A stretch of 64,000 nt of DNA from CAVYXZ01 sp963772595 (GTDB lineage: Bacteria; Chloroflexota; Anaerolineae; Aggregatilineales; Phototrophicaceae), in NCBI GenBank assembly GCA_963772595.1, contig CAVYXZ010000007.1, forward strand, positions 310,001-374,000. Direction: 5' to 3'. A program made the translations under genes and the position numbers. Numbering within the stretch: position 1 is the first letter of the stretch; each line of letters begins with the position of its first letter. Shown here piece by piece: positions 52,281-62,110 of the stretch. The notes under the pieces are model-generated. The model searched no databases, was not told the DNA's origin, and saw only the letters and a list, made by a program, of their open reading frames with translations.

Positions 52281-54685
52281 CGCCGGTTTCCTTTTCCTCA
52301 GCCCGGTACTCCCCGGTCTGCTTCTTGCCGTTGGCGCGTGCCTCACCGGAACGCGGCAGCGCCGGGACATCCGACATCGGCGTGTCGTCATCGCTCAGCA
52401 GCGCCAGATCGTCGTCCTCGACGTTGACCGGCGGCGTCTCCTCACGTTTGACCGGGCTAATCTCGGCGACGACGGCGGGCATTTCATTGCTCGCCTCTTT
52501 GGTGACGACAGGCGGCGTGCGAGTACGCGGTGTCGGCACAGCGTCGCGCTGCTGCGTCGTCGTCGCCTTCTTATAATCAATGCGCGGGTGGTAGACAGCT
52601 TGCAGCATCTCGATCATGATGTGCTGAATGGCATTGAGATCGTTCAGCGTCAGTCCCAATTCATCCAACTGACCACCGTCCATCTTGCCGCTGACGATGT
52701 CCTGCACAATCTCGGTCACGTGCTGCTTGCTGGTCGGTCCAATCGAACGCACCGCCAATTCGCAGCTATCGGCGATCATCATGATGGCAGTCTCGCGCGT
52801 CTGCGGGCGCGGTCCCGGATAGCGGAACTCACCGATGTCTACCGCCGTCTCGTCGCCGTTGGCCGCGTTGACCGCCTTGCGATAAAAAACGAAGACCTCA
52901 GTTGTGCCGTGATGTTCGAGGATGAAATCGCGGATGCGGTGTGGCAACCGATACTGCCGCGCCAGATCCGCCCCATCAGTCACATGGCGGATGATAATGT
53001 CGGCGCTGCGATACGGGTCGTCCAGCGCGTCGTGCGGGTTGCCCCCGCCGAACTGCTGGTTCTCACTGAAGAAGATCGGGTTGAGCATCTTGCCGATGTC
53101 GTGATACAGGGCCGACACACGCACCAGTTCCGCATTCGCGCCGATTGCCAGCGCGGCCTGTTCGCTCAAATTCGCCACCTGGAGCGAGTGCTGGTAGGTG
53201 CCCGGCGCTTCTCGCAGCAAGCGCTGGAGCAGCGGCTGGTTCGGTTGGCTCAACTCGGACAGTTTCAGGCTGGTCGGCAGGTTGACGAACAGCGTCACCA
53301 GATACAGACCCGCAATCGTCGCGGCAGCGACAAACACGCCGTTGACCATGCTGAACAGCACCAGCAGGCCCAGTTCCTGCCCGGTCACGCTCGTGGTCCC
53401 GTACGTGCTGAGGTTGAATACGGTGACGACGACGATGTTCACCAGCCCGATAATCAGGCCAGAGACGAAATAATTGTTGAGCCGTTCCGTGCTGCGCAGG
53501 GTCAGGATACCGATCACGCTGCCCGCCAGCACCAGTGTGGCGATCTCCATCGAGCCGCTCAGCATCAGGCCCATGAGGAAAGCCAGGTTCAGGCTGCCCA
53601 CGACGGCGACCCGGGTTCGCGCTAGCGACACAAACAACAGCGCCAGCGCCGCCGCAGGATACAGGTAGATCTCCCCGCGCAGCCCGACAATACGCGCCCC
53701 GGCCAGCACGATCAGGAAGATGACCACCAGCAGGATCATGAAGCGCGAATTATCGTAGAGATGCCGCTCAAAGCGGGAGATGTACAGGCCGGTCACGACG
53801 GTGACCAGAATGCGGCGAGGAATGCCTGGGCGACATCGCGCACACGGCCTTCTTCCGAGCGCAGCAGGCCCAGTTGGAGAGCGCTTCATAATCTTCTTCG
53901 GTGATCGGCTCGTTGGCCCGCACGACCACTTCATTGACCACAAAACTGCGCGGGACCGGCTCGACCGCGTCCATCGCCTTCTGCCGGGCATCCGCCGTCG
54001 CCTGATTCGTTAGGGAAGGTGTTCGGGCCGAAGCAGGTCCTCGACAATAGCGACGATGATGCCCGGATTCGCGCGTGCTGAAGCGGATGCTGACCTGGGT
54101 CGGAAGCTGATTGCGCACCGGCTGAGGTCCGAGTTCGCGGATGGATTCACGCATAACCCGTTCCAGCACATTGATCACTTCGTCATCGACCGCCTGCCAG
54201 GCATCGGCAGTCATCGCCAGGATTGCGGCGACCTGCTCGTCGGTGAGCGTCAGCGCAGTAATCTGCTGAATGTCATGCGTGCGCTGATCGATCGTGCCGT
54301 AGGGATCGCTGCGGATATTGCGGATATAATCCAGAATCTGCCGGGCAAGCTGGCTCTGCGTCCGGCTGACGTTGGGGTCCGGCGGATCATAGACCAGGCC
54401 GACATTTTCGGCGGCCTCTTCACGGCTGCGCTCGGTCAGTACGGCGCTTTCATAAGTGATGCCGCGCGGCGCAAGGATATTCTCGCGCGAAATGGAGCCA
54501 ACCTTGAGACTGGACGGGTCGCTACCCCCTACGAACAACGTGCCACCGGAGACAATCATCGTCGCCAGCAGAACGAAGAACATGGCCGCACCGACGCTGC
54601 CCGCGATGTGCAGCGATGCGAGTCGCCTGGGCATTGGACAGCCCCAAATAGCGTTCGAGAAGGCAGCTACCTGCTCGGTCATCAT
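52264..54685 (-). CDS. pgpH: PgpH/YqfF-type 7TM-HD phosphohydrolase (three frameshifts)
   Basis: About 805 residues joined. An N-terminal membrane helix (SLHIAGSVGAAMFFVLLATM) is followed by an extracytoplasmic 7TMR-HDED domain, then about seven transmembrane segments (for example YNSRFMILLVVIFLIVLAGA region and TLVLAGSVIGILTLR). The cytoplasmic HD domain includes RVSALYHDIGKMLNPIFFSE and FILEHHGTTEVFVFY. In Listeria and Bacillus this family degrades c-di-AMP. Frame changes near 54060, 54015 and 53875 split an otherwise intact protein. Its ATG overlaps the yqeY stop by one base (TAATG) and its 3' end overlaps ybeY. Confidence 0.85.
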
Positions 54686-55134
54686 TAACGGCTTAGCAAC
54701 TCGGCCACAACCTGACTGACAAGACTGCCATCGGCCCGCCTGCGCAACGGCCCATCAGCGGCCCCATGACTTTACCCATATCACTGCGCGACTTCCGCGC
54801 CGACCTCGGCGATTACCTGCTGCGCGATAGCTTCGATCTCCGCGCGGGACATCTGCTGCGGCAGGAATTCTTCGAGGATATTCAGTTCCGCCTCGCCTTG
54901 AGCCGCGTCGTCGGCCCGCCCGGCATGACGCATCTCTTCGATGCTCTCGCGGCGCATCTTGGCCTCTTTCTGCAAGATGGCGACCACGTCTTCAGCCTTG
55001 AGGTCCTTGCGCGTGTCAATTTCTTCCTGCTTGATGGCGCTCTGAGCCAGACGAATCACGTCACGGCGCATATTGTCCTTGCTGCGCATGGCGTCTTTCA
55101 GGGCGTCTTGCAATTTCGGTCTGGGGTCTTCCAT
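54685..55134 (-). CDS. yqeY: GatB/YqeY-family protein (two frameshifts)
   Basis: About 148 residues. MEDPRPKLQDALKDAMRSKD, VIRLAQSAIKQEEID, LKAEDVVAILQKEAKMRRES and LNILEEFLPQQMSRAEIEAI are the helical YqeY core. The conserved tail DMGKVMGPLMG then RADGSLVSQVVAELLSR is present, but after frame changes near 54785 and 54740, so the usual C-terminus was cut off in the simple reading. The protein resembles the tail domain of the GatB amidotransferase subunit; function is unknown, possibly tRNA binding. It is coupled to pgpH by TAATG. Confidence 0.85.
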
Positions 55135-55153
55135 TAGTCTCGCTCTCCCCGGA

Positions 55154-56443
55154 CTAACTCAGTACAGGCCGAGCATCCACCATCAGATCGGCGCTGATTG
55201 TACGGAGTTCCGCCGGTGTAATATGATTAATCAGCGGGCGAGGATGGATACCGCGCACCCGAATGTAGCTATTAGTATAACCGACATTGATAAATCCGTC
55301 TTCGGTGGCCCCGGTCACTTGCTCCCACAGCACCGGCAGCCGCTGATGCAGAAACTGCGCCGCATAGCGCCGGGTCATCTGTTCCGAGAGGTTGCGCAGG
55401 CGAGCACTGCGCTCCTTCTTCACGCCTTCGCGCACGTGTCCCTTGATGCGCGCCGCCGCCGTGCCGGGCCGCTTGCTGTAGCGAAAGACGTGCAGGCCGG
55501 AGAAAGCCATCGACTCGATGAAGGCTTCACTGGTGGCGAATTCTTCGTCCGTCTCGCCGGGAAAGCCGACGATGACATCGGTCGTAATGCTGATCCCTGG
55601 CACACGCTCGCGCGCCGCCTGCACTAAGGCACTGAAGGAGTCCTGATTGGTTCGCCGCAGCATCCGCTTGAGGGTGGCATCGCAGCCGCTTTGCAGGGGC
55701 AGATGCAGATGCGGGCACAGGCGCGGGTTCTCCCACAGCTCGAAGAAATCCGGCGCGAGGTCCCAGGGTTCCAGCGACGAGAGACGCAGGCGCGGGATGT
55801 CCGTATCGTTCAGGATGGCGCGCACCAGTTGAACCAGTCCCGCCGGATCACCCAGGTCATGACCATAGCTGCCCAGATGCACGCCGGTCAGCACGGCTTC
55901 CTGATAGCCCATCGCGTGCAGGTCCTGAACCTCGGCCACCACATCTTCGAGCGGACGGCTGCGCCCTGCCCCACGCGCCACCGTCGTCACGCAGAAGGTA
56001 CAGGCGTTGTCGCAGCCATCCTGCACCTTGACGAAGGCCCGCGTGCGCCCACTGGCACCGGGCAGCATCTCATCACGCGCCAGCGGCTCACGGTCGAAGG
56101 CTTCCAGCGGTTCCCCGGTGACCAGTTCGACCAGCCGGTCCTTATCCGTGTTATCAACGACGCGGTTCACCTGCGGCAGTACGGCGATGTCCTGCGGTGC
56201 GATCTGCGCGTAACAGCCAGTGACGCTGATCTCGGCCCCCGGATTAGCGCGGCCCAGTTCGCGGATCAATTTGCGGCTGCTGGCGGTCGCCTCGCGCGTG
56301 ACGGCACAGGTATTGACCACCTGCCAATCGGCCTCCGCCGGATCGTCTACAATCTCGTGGCCCTGCTGCCGGAACTGCCGCGCCATCGTGTCGATCTCGC
56401 TCTGGTTCAGACGGCAGCCGAGGAACCGCAAATGCACTTTCAT
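55154..56443 (-). CDS. mtaB: tRNA t6A37 methylthiotransferase MtaB
   Basis: 429 residues. N-terminal UPF0004 domain starts MKVHLRFLGCRLNQSEIDTM, followed by CAVTREATASSRKLIRELG and SVTGCYAQIAP with the three cluster-binding cysteines. The radical-SAM motif is QDGCDNACTFCVTTVARGAG (CxxxCxxC), then SLEPWDLAP and DVIVGFPGETDEEF. The CRLNQ motif and overall size match MtaB (YqeV), which adds a methylthio group to t6A in tRNA. The C-terminal TRAM-like segment (RYAAQFLHQRLPVLWEQVTG) is present. It overlaps the upstream gene by four bases (ATGA) and precedes yqeY by about 20. Confidence 0.95.
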   Translation of the reverse strand: MKVHLRFLGCRLNQSEIDTMARQFRQQGHEIVDDPAEADWQVVNTCAVTREATASSRKLIRELGRANPGAEISVTGCYAQIAPQDIAVLPQVNRVVDNTDKDRLVELVTGEPLEAFDREPLARDEMLPGASGRTRAFVKVQDGCDNACTFCVTTVARGAGRSRPLEDVVAEVQDLHAMGYQEAVLTGVHLGSYGHDLGDPAGLVQLVRAILNDTDIPRLRLSSLEPWDLAPDFFELWENPRLCPHLHLPLQSGCDATLKRMLRRTNQDSFSALVQAARERVPGISITTDVIVGFPGETDEEFATSEAFIESMAFSGLHVFRYSKRPGTAAARIKGHVREGVKKERSARLRNLSEQMTRRYAAQFLHQRLPVLWEQVTGATEDGFINVGYTNSYIRVRGIHPRPLINHITPAELRTISADLMVDARPVLS

Positions 56444-57174
56444 GAGGCTCGCTCCGGCCCATAGACCACCAGATCATCGAAATCGACCACCACGCCGCGT
56501 TCATCCAGGCTCTGCGCCACCACACCGATCTTGCCGTTCGGGATGGCGCTGTCGGTCAACATCGGCAGCATGGTACCGTCCTGGCAGTGATCGCTGTAAG
56601 TGCTGACGCCGAAGACGCTGTTGGGGATACACAGCTCGACCGCTTCGCCATTGATGTAAAAGTGGAAGTCCTCGCCCTGCGCCACGACCCGCAGCCAGTT
56701 ATCGACGTTCAGCCCTTGATGGACCAGCGGCGAGGGAATCCAGGTGCTGATGTCCTTTTCCTGCCCATCGACCGCCCGCTGCACGCGATAATAGCCGTCG
56801 CTGCTCACCAGGAACATGTAGTAATTGTCCGGGTCTTGAATGCGGAAGACGACCCCGTAGCCGTTGTTGATCGGCCCATCGACCGGACGCGCGCGCACGC
56901 GCAGGTCGAAATCGCGGAAGTAAGGCGCAGCCGTCGAGATCGGCAGGCGTCCGGCCTGATCGACCTCAATCCGCATGGCCGAATCGACCACCTGGGCCGA
57001 GAGACGCCCCTCAAACTGGACCCAATCGTCCTGCTGGCCGTCAAAGGTGGCGACGTACAGCGGCTGACCCGCCTCGGCAGGCACCACATAATGCCAGTTC
57101 TGGAGCATCTGGACGACCTGGTTTGCCACCAGCAGCAGCACGACCAGCCCTACAAGCACAATGAAATTACGCAC
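56440..57174 (-). CDS. Membrane-anchored concanavalin-like (LamG/DUF1080-type) protein
   Basis: 244 residues with one N-terminal hydrophobic anchor (FIVLVGLVVLLLVANQVVQM). The rest is a beta-sandwich: LYVATFDGQQDDWVQFEGRL, FDLRVRARPVDGPINNGYGV, VFRIQDPDNYYMFLVSSDGY, NVDNWLRVVAQGEDFHFYIN and VVVDFDDLVVYGPE. This is the pattern of lectin-like domains of the 3-keto-disaccharide hydrolase/LamG type, here probably for binding rather than catalysis. It overlaps mtaB by four bases, which places it in the same operon. Confidence 0.7.
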   Translation of the reverse strand: MRNFIVLVGLVVLLLVANQVVQMLQNWHYVVPAEAGQPLYVATFDGQQDDWVQFEGRLSAQVVDSAMRIEVDQAGRLPISTAAPYFRDFDLRVRARPVDGPINNGYGVVFRIQDPDNYYMFLVSSDGYYRVQRAVDGQEKDISTWIPSPLVHQGLNVDNWLRVVAQGEDFHFYINGEAVELCIPNSVFGVSTYSDHCQDGTMLPMLTDSAIPNGKIGVVAQSLDERGVVVDFDDLVVYGPERAS

Positions 57175-57242
57175 AGGCGGCCCTCATTAGAAACGGGGCA
57201 GATTCTAACATGCCCCACGCAGGCCGTAAACGCCAAGTTATG

Positions 57243-58191
57243 TCAGTCCATCCAGGCGATTTGCCGCTGCGCACCGCGCAGGCCGAGACTTTGCAGCAGG
57301 CGAAAGAAGCCGAAAATACTCAGGCCGCTAGACCCAACGATGAAGCAAAAGGCCACATTAAAGAATAAATTGCTCGTTGAATCGTAGCTGTCCACATAGT
57401 AACTGCGGCTCAGAGCGGAGAGCAGCAGGTAGAAAAACCAATACAGCAGGCCCAGCAGCACCGCCTGGAGAATCCAGATCAGCAGCGCCGCGCCAAAACC
57501 GGCCAGCATCGCCATCGTATGGTGCGAGACGCGCGTTGAAATCCACAGGCCCAGGCCTGTCAGCGCCTGCATCCGCCAGAAGGGTTCCAGCACGTACCAC
57601 AGGACAAACGCGCCAACTGTGAGCAGTGTCACCAGCATGTCGATGGGGGCTTCCACGAAATCAAGAATCAAACTCTCCAGACGATAACTCCGCCCAATGG
57701 TCAGCAGCTGTACGGCGAAATCTGCCAGCAGGCTGAAGCCTAACACCGCCAGCCGCACGCCAACGATCAGGCTGGTCATACGCCAGACCCGCAGCCGGGC
57801 AGCGGCATGTTTGGCGCGCACGAGACCCCAATGGGGCAAAGTCGTCAGCCGCAGCAGATCCCAGCGCCTTTTGAGAACCTCGTCGCCAATGGGGATGATC
57901 CCGGCCTGAATGCTGACGACATCCAGCAGCCCACCGGCCCCCCAGGCCAGACTGACGATCAAGAGGCTCATTGCGCCGGTGAAGTCCCTTAACTGGTAGC
58001 GCCCGTAGAGGGGATAGCAGCACCGTTTAGCGTGAGCACGGCCCCGGCGATCCAGAGCAGCAGAATCACGAGAAAAGCGCGGCGCGTGAAACGGCGCAGT
58101 ACCTGCCGCGTCCGCCCGGCATAGCGATTTTGGCGTGTCTCGTAGTGAAAACGGGATGATCCCGCATCCTGTCCGGCCAATCAGGCAGCAT
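57243..58191 (-). CDS. Polytopic membrane protein, family shared with two neighbours (two frameshifts)
   Basis: About 315 residues when joined: MLPDWPDRMRDHPVF, then in another frame VLRRFTRRAFLVILLLWIAG, then DFTGAMSLLIVSLAWGAGGL onward. Hydrophobic helices continue to the end (ALLIWILQAVLLGLLYWFF). The central segment DEVLKRRWDLLRLTTLPHWG and RAKHAAARLRVWRM is shared almost word for word with the next gene. The WDLLRLTP-type motif resembles that of ABC-2 permeases, but I see no ATPase subunit nearby. Frame changes near 58145 and 58020 were placed by comparison with the paralogue. Confidence 0.7.
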
Positions 58192-58197
58192 AGGCGC

Positions 58198-59142
58198 TCA
58201 TCTGCTTTCGGCAACCCGCAGGCGCAGGCTGCCCAAGCTGATGGTTTCAATCAAGCGCAAGAAGGCCAGAATCGCGCCCGAAATGAGCACGCTGTACAGG
58301 AGGTTCAGCAGTTCATCAGGCCACCAGTCCGCACTCACGCCGAATTCCGGGCCATGCAGACTGCCCATAATCATCAGGTCCATCCATTGAATGCCATACA
58401 GCAGAACCCCCAGCATGAGGCCCTGTGCAAGCCAGACGACGAAGGTCAGGGCAAAGCCCGCCAGCATCGCCATCGTGCGCCGGGTGACTCGCGTGGCGAT
58501 CAGCAGCCCCAGGGCAGTCATCGCCTGCGCACGCCAGAAAGGTTCCAGCACATAAACCAGCGCAAGCAGGCCGACCGCAAGCAGGCCGATCAGCGTATTA
58601 ATCGGGTCATAAAGGAAGAGCCGGACCCAATATTCAATCGTGTAATTCTGGCCGACGCTTGCATAGGATAGAAACAGTAAGGTAATCAGCCCGAAGCTCA
58701 GAACCGTGAGGCGCACACTGGCAATCGCAGCAGTCATGGTCCAGACGCGCAGCCGAGCGGCGGCGTGCTTGGCCTGCATCAGCTCCTGATTGGGCACGGG
58801 AGTCAGACGCAGCAAATCCCAGCGCCCTTTGAGAACGTCTTCGCTGACGAGTTTGGCTCCGGTCTGCACACTCACAACATCTAGAAATCCACCTGCCAGC
58901 CAACTTAAAGCGCCGATGCCCAGCACGGTGAAACTTGTCAGGTCGTAGACACTGCCGAATGAAGGCCCTGCAATTAGGGTCACCGCTGTAATCAGCAGCC
59001 AGGCAACCAGAAACGTGATGTGCACACGACGAATCATCTGGCGCATATAGGGCCAGTGATACCGTGTATAAGGGATGCGGCCTGAATCCAGGCGGAAGAC
59101 GGGATGATCCCGCATCACGTCCGGCCACTCGATAAACAACAT
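58198..59142 (-). CDS. Polytopic membrane protein, paralogue of the neighbouring gene
   Basis: 314 residues starting MLFIEWPDVMRDHPVFRLDS. About six hydrophobic helices: RVHITFLVAWLLITAVTLIA; FTVLGIGALSWLAGGFLDVV; LTVLSFGLITLLFLSYASVG; NTLIGLLAVGLLALVYVLEP; MLAGFALTFVVWLAQGLMLG. It shares the motifs LKGRWDLLRLTP, QAKHAAARLRVW and YVLEPFWRAQAMTALGL with the preceding entry, so the two arose by tandem duplication. It begins directly after the TPR gene (TGAATG). Function unknown; distant ABC-2-permease likeness only. Confidence 0.75.
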   Translation of the reverse strand: MLFIEWPDVMRDHPVFRLDSGRIPYTRYHWPYMRQMIRRVHITFLVAWLLITAVTLIAGPSFGSVYDLTSFTVLGIGALSWLAGGFLDVVSVQTGAKLVSEDVLKGRWDLLRLTPVPNQELMQAKHAAARLRVWTMTAAIASVRLTVLSFGLITLLFLSYASVGQNYTIEYWVRLFLYDPINTLIGLLAVGLLALVYVLEPFWRAQAMTALGLLIATRVTRRTMAMLAGFALTFVVWLAQGLMLGVLLYGIQWMDLMIMGSLHGPEFGVSADWWPDELLNLLYSVLISGAILAFLRLIETISLGSLRLRVAESR

Positions 59143-60384
59143 TCAGGAACCTCCGGTTATCGCGTCCAGCATCCGCCGCGCATCCACCTGCACCGGCGAG
59201 TCCTCAGCCGCCGCCGATTGCAGCATAGGCAGCGCCAAATCGAAGTCGCCGCCGTCAATGTAAATCTGCGCCCGGTAGAAGAGCGCGCGCGGTTCATCCG
59301 GTGTGGCCTCCAGGATCGAATCCAGCAGGTCGGTGGCCGTGCCGCTGTCCCCAAGCTTGTAGAGAGTCCAGGCATAGACCGCGCGCAAATCGGCGGTATC
59401 GGCCAGATCCTTCAGTTTGGTCAGGCTCTCGTCGTCCAACTGCGTGACCTCGTCGGCGTAGAACAACGCCAGCATCTGCGAAAAGCGCGGATCATCATTC
59501 GAGGTATCCAGCGCCACGCGCAGCCAGCGTTCCGCATTGTCCAGATCGCCCAGCAGACGATAGGCGCTGCTCAACTCAGCATAATAACCGGGATTATTGG
59601 GGTCCAGCGCGACCGCTTCGGCCAGCGCATCGCGGCTGCCGTCCAGATCGCCCGTGGCGCGCCGGTGCAGCCCCAGTAGATAACGCACCGTCGCGTTCTG
59701 TGAATCGGCGATCATGGCTTGATGGATCGAACTCGCTGCCGTCCTTCCCCTGCGCGGTCACGTGCCAGGCTGACGTAAGCCAGCGCCTCGGCGTAACTCT
59801 GACCGAGATCAGCGGCGTGCTGAAAGGCCAGTTCAGCATAGGGCCACAGATCCAGCGAAGCCAGTGCCAGCCCGGCCCGCATCGCCAGCGCATCGTCGGA
59901 TGAATTGACGACACGCAGCAGCACCGCGGCATCCTGGTTGAAGGTCGCAGATCGTGAGGCAGTCTGCAAGTGGGCAGCAGCATCCTGAGGATCGAAGGCG
60001 AGTCGCAGCAGGCCCAGGTGATACTGCGCCCAGAAATTATCGGGGTCCGCCTGAACCAACTGATTCAGGGCATCCGCTGCATCGGCCCAGCGCTGTAGGC
60101 TCAGGTAAGCTCCGGCCCGCTGCCAGAGCGTATGCGAATCCTCGGCAGCTTCCCAATAGGGCAGCGCTCGCGTGACATCGCCCCGGCTCTGCCAGATAGT
60201 GCCCGCCATCAGCAAACCTTCGAGGGTCCAGCCCTGGCGCATGGCCTGCGATTCCAGTTGGTAGAGGGCGGCGGGACTGCCCGCCTGAGGCAGCGTCTCA
60301 GCAGGAGTTCTGCCGCAGGGTCAGGAGAATCAAAAAGAGCAGCGCCAGCAGCGACACCGCTCTCCGAATATGTTTCGCAGTCAT
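59143..60384 (-). CDS. Secreted or membrane-anchored TPR protein (two frameshifts)
   Basis: About 412 residues joined. The hydrophobic leader MTAKHIRRAVSLLALLFLIL is a signal peptide or anchor. After a frame change near 60305, TPR units follow: YQLESQAMRQGWTLEGLLMA, GDVTRALPYWEAAEDS, WADAADALNQLVQADPDNFW, and after a second change near 59713, YLLGLHRRATGDLDGSRDAL, LDPNNPGYYAELSSAYRLLG and FYRAQIYIDGGDFDLALPML. It is translationally coupled to the response regulator upstream (ATGA) and to the membrane protein downstream (TGAATG), so the four genes act together. Confidence 0.7.
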
Positions 60385-61022
60385 GCCCTGGCGCTGTTGA
60401 GCGCGCCCAGGACAACCCGCTCCACCTCGTCTGCGGTAAAGGGCTTGATAAGGTAATCGTGGACGTTTTGCAGCTTGCCGATCAGGCGGTTGGCCGGGTC
60501 GCCATAGGCCGTGATGATAATCACTTTGGGCAGCATTGATTTGCTGGTGCGTTCTTTCAAATCTTCCAGCATCTTCCAGCCGGTCATATCCGGCAGGCCA
60601 ATGTCCAGCAGCACCACATCCGGTTCAATGGCGCTGTAGTGATCGAGCGCCATGCTGCCGTGCGATTCCTGCGCCGTTTGCATGTTCAAACGCTGCAAGG
60701 TCGCCGCGATAATCTCGGCCAGTTCGGCGTTGTCTTCGACAATGAGAATAGAAGGAGCTTGGGCCATAACTTTTTCATCCTGATTCGCGGGAGAGGGCTG
60801 CTGTTCTGCGGTTGTGCGGGTTGCGTCTTGCTCATCGGTGTTGTCTTTCCCTTCAGACACCACCTCAACCGTGCCTGTTTCCGCCATTGGCGCGTTGTGG
60901 GCGTCGTCAAGCCGCAGTGCAGGCATGACGCCGGTCCTTGAAATGCGCTTTTCTTCGGACCAGGTCGTCGGGTCTGATGCTTCATCCTCATGATTTGGGA
61001 TGGCGTAACCCGCGTCCTTCAT
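60381..61022 (-). CDS. Single-domain response regulator with long acidic N-terminal extension
   Basis: 213 residues. The first ~85 are low-complexity and acidic (DEASDPTTWSEEKR; VEVVSEGKDNTDEQDATR). A canonical receiver follows: ILIVEDNAELAEIIAATLQR, DVVLLDIGLPDMTGWKML (phospho-Asp), VIIITAYGDPANR (Thr) and VHDYLIKPFTADEVERVVLG (Lys). There is no output domain, so it probably acts by protein contact. Internal ATGs (MAQAPSILIVE at about residue 86) may be the real start. Its stop overlaps the TPR gene's start (ATGA). Confidence 0.8.
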   Translation of the reverse strand: MKDAGYAIPNHEDEASDPTTWSEEKRISRTGVMPALRLDDAHNAPMAETGTVEVVSEGKDNTDEQDATRTTAEQQPSPANQDEKVMAQAPSILIVEDNAELAEIIAATLQRLNMQTAQESHGSMALDHYSAIEPDVVLLDIGLPDMTGWKMLEDLKERTSKSMLPKVIIITAYGDPANRLIGKLQNVHDYLIKPFTADEVERVVLGALNSARA

Positions 61023-61138
61023 AGCCGTCTCCTGGCGAATTCAACCTCAATTTGATTATAGCACAATGCCTTAAGAAGACCTGAAAATTCAGTATTTTTT
61101 TACATATTACGACATGTTAACAGCTAATACCGGTCTCA

Positions 61139-61999
61139 TCACCTGTTTATACCCAGAACCAGGGCGAATCCCTCACGCCAGGAGGGATATATTGGGGTCC
61201 AGCCAAGCGCCTTGGCCCTGGCATTCGACGCGCCTCGTTCCCAGTCCTCACGGCCCGGCTTGAGCGCGGGCGGCGCAGCACCGACCAACCGCGCATAGAC
61301 CGGCAGCCACTCGGTCCCGGCAGCGGGCTGATCGTCCACAATGTTGACCGGACCCGCCGGCCAGTCCAGCGCCTGCACAGCAGCCTGAGCCGCGTCTTTG
61401 ATATGGATGAAGGAGGTTACGGCGTCGGTTGCCTCCAGTTCACCCTGACGAATTTGCGTCGTCGTCAGACCATCAGGCGCATTCCAGGTACCGGGACCGT
61501 AAAAGATGCCATAGCGCAGGATGACGCCGACAGGAAGCTCGGCCACCGCCTGTTCGAGCGCCTGTACTGCGGCGACCATACGACCACGCGGAGGCGGCGC
61601 ATCGAGATCCAGGGCATCGTCCTCCGTCGATAAGCCCTCGCCAGGCACACACACCCAGGCAATGCTCTGTGCGATCATCCGCTGCACACCGGCAGCCAGC
61701 GCCGCATCGACCAGGTTGCGGGTGCCCTCGATGCGCAACTGCGAATTCCCGGCGAAATCTCGCGCGCTCAGGTCGGTAAGCTGGTGAATGACCACCTCCG
61801 GGCGCTCGGTTTGCAGTGCCGCGACGACTGAGTCTCGATCCAGCATGTCCACTAGAAGCGGTCGGCCTCCCTGGGATGCGATCTGCGCCGCTCGCTCGTG
61901 TCTGCGCGTGGTCCCGGCGACCTCGTGCCCCGCTTCGACCAGCAGCGGCAGCAAGATGCGCCCAACCGCCCCACTCGCTCCAGCCAGAAAAATCTTCAT
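61139..61999 (-). CDS. NAD-dependent epimerase/dehydratase-like protein
   Basis: 286 residues, extended short-chain dehydrogenase fold. The NAD-binding motif is MKIFLAGASGAVGRILLPLL (GxxGxxG), then TTRRHERAAQIASQGGRPLL and PEVVIHQLTDLS. The position of the catalytic YxxxK is odd: QSIAWVCVPGEG occurs where the Ser strand is expected, and YGIFYGPGTWNAPDG follows, but I see no clear Tyr-x3-Lys pair. It may be an atypical member or an NmrA-like regulator. The ATG at 61999 follows GGAAGAACG on the minus strand. Confidence 0.8.
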   Translation of the reverse strand: MKIFLAGASGAVGRILLPLLVEAGHEVAGTTRRHERAAQIASQGGRPLLVDMLDRDSVVAALQTERPEVVIHQLTDLSARDFAGNSQLRIEGTRNLVDAALAAGVQRMIAQSIAWVCVPGEGLSTEDDALDLDAPPPRGRMVAAVQALEQAVAELPVGVILRYGIFYGPGTWNAPDGLTTTQIRQGELEATDAVTSFIHIKDAAQAAVQALDWPAGPVNIVDDQPAAGTEWLPVYARLVGAAPPALKPGREDWERGASNARAKALGWTPIYPSWREGFALVLGINR

Positions 62000-62110
62000 C
62001 GTTCTTCCTTTCTACACCGTGCTGAGCTTATCGCAGGCACTCGCAGATGCAACACGAATTTCAGCGCAACGCATGTACTTCTCCGGGACTCAGGATAGAA
62101 TAAGGGCATC

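Noticed and set aside
52105..53625. A 506-residue plus-strand reading frame
   Set aside because: Antisense to the PgpH-like gene; its Arg/His/Gln-rich composition is the usual shadow of a GC-rich gene and shows no domain.
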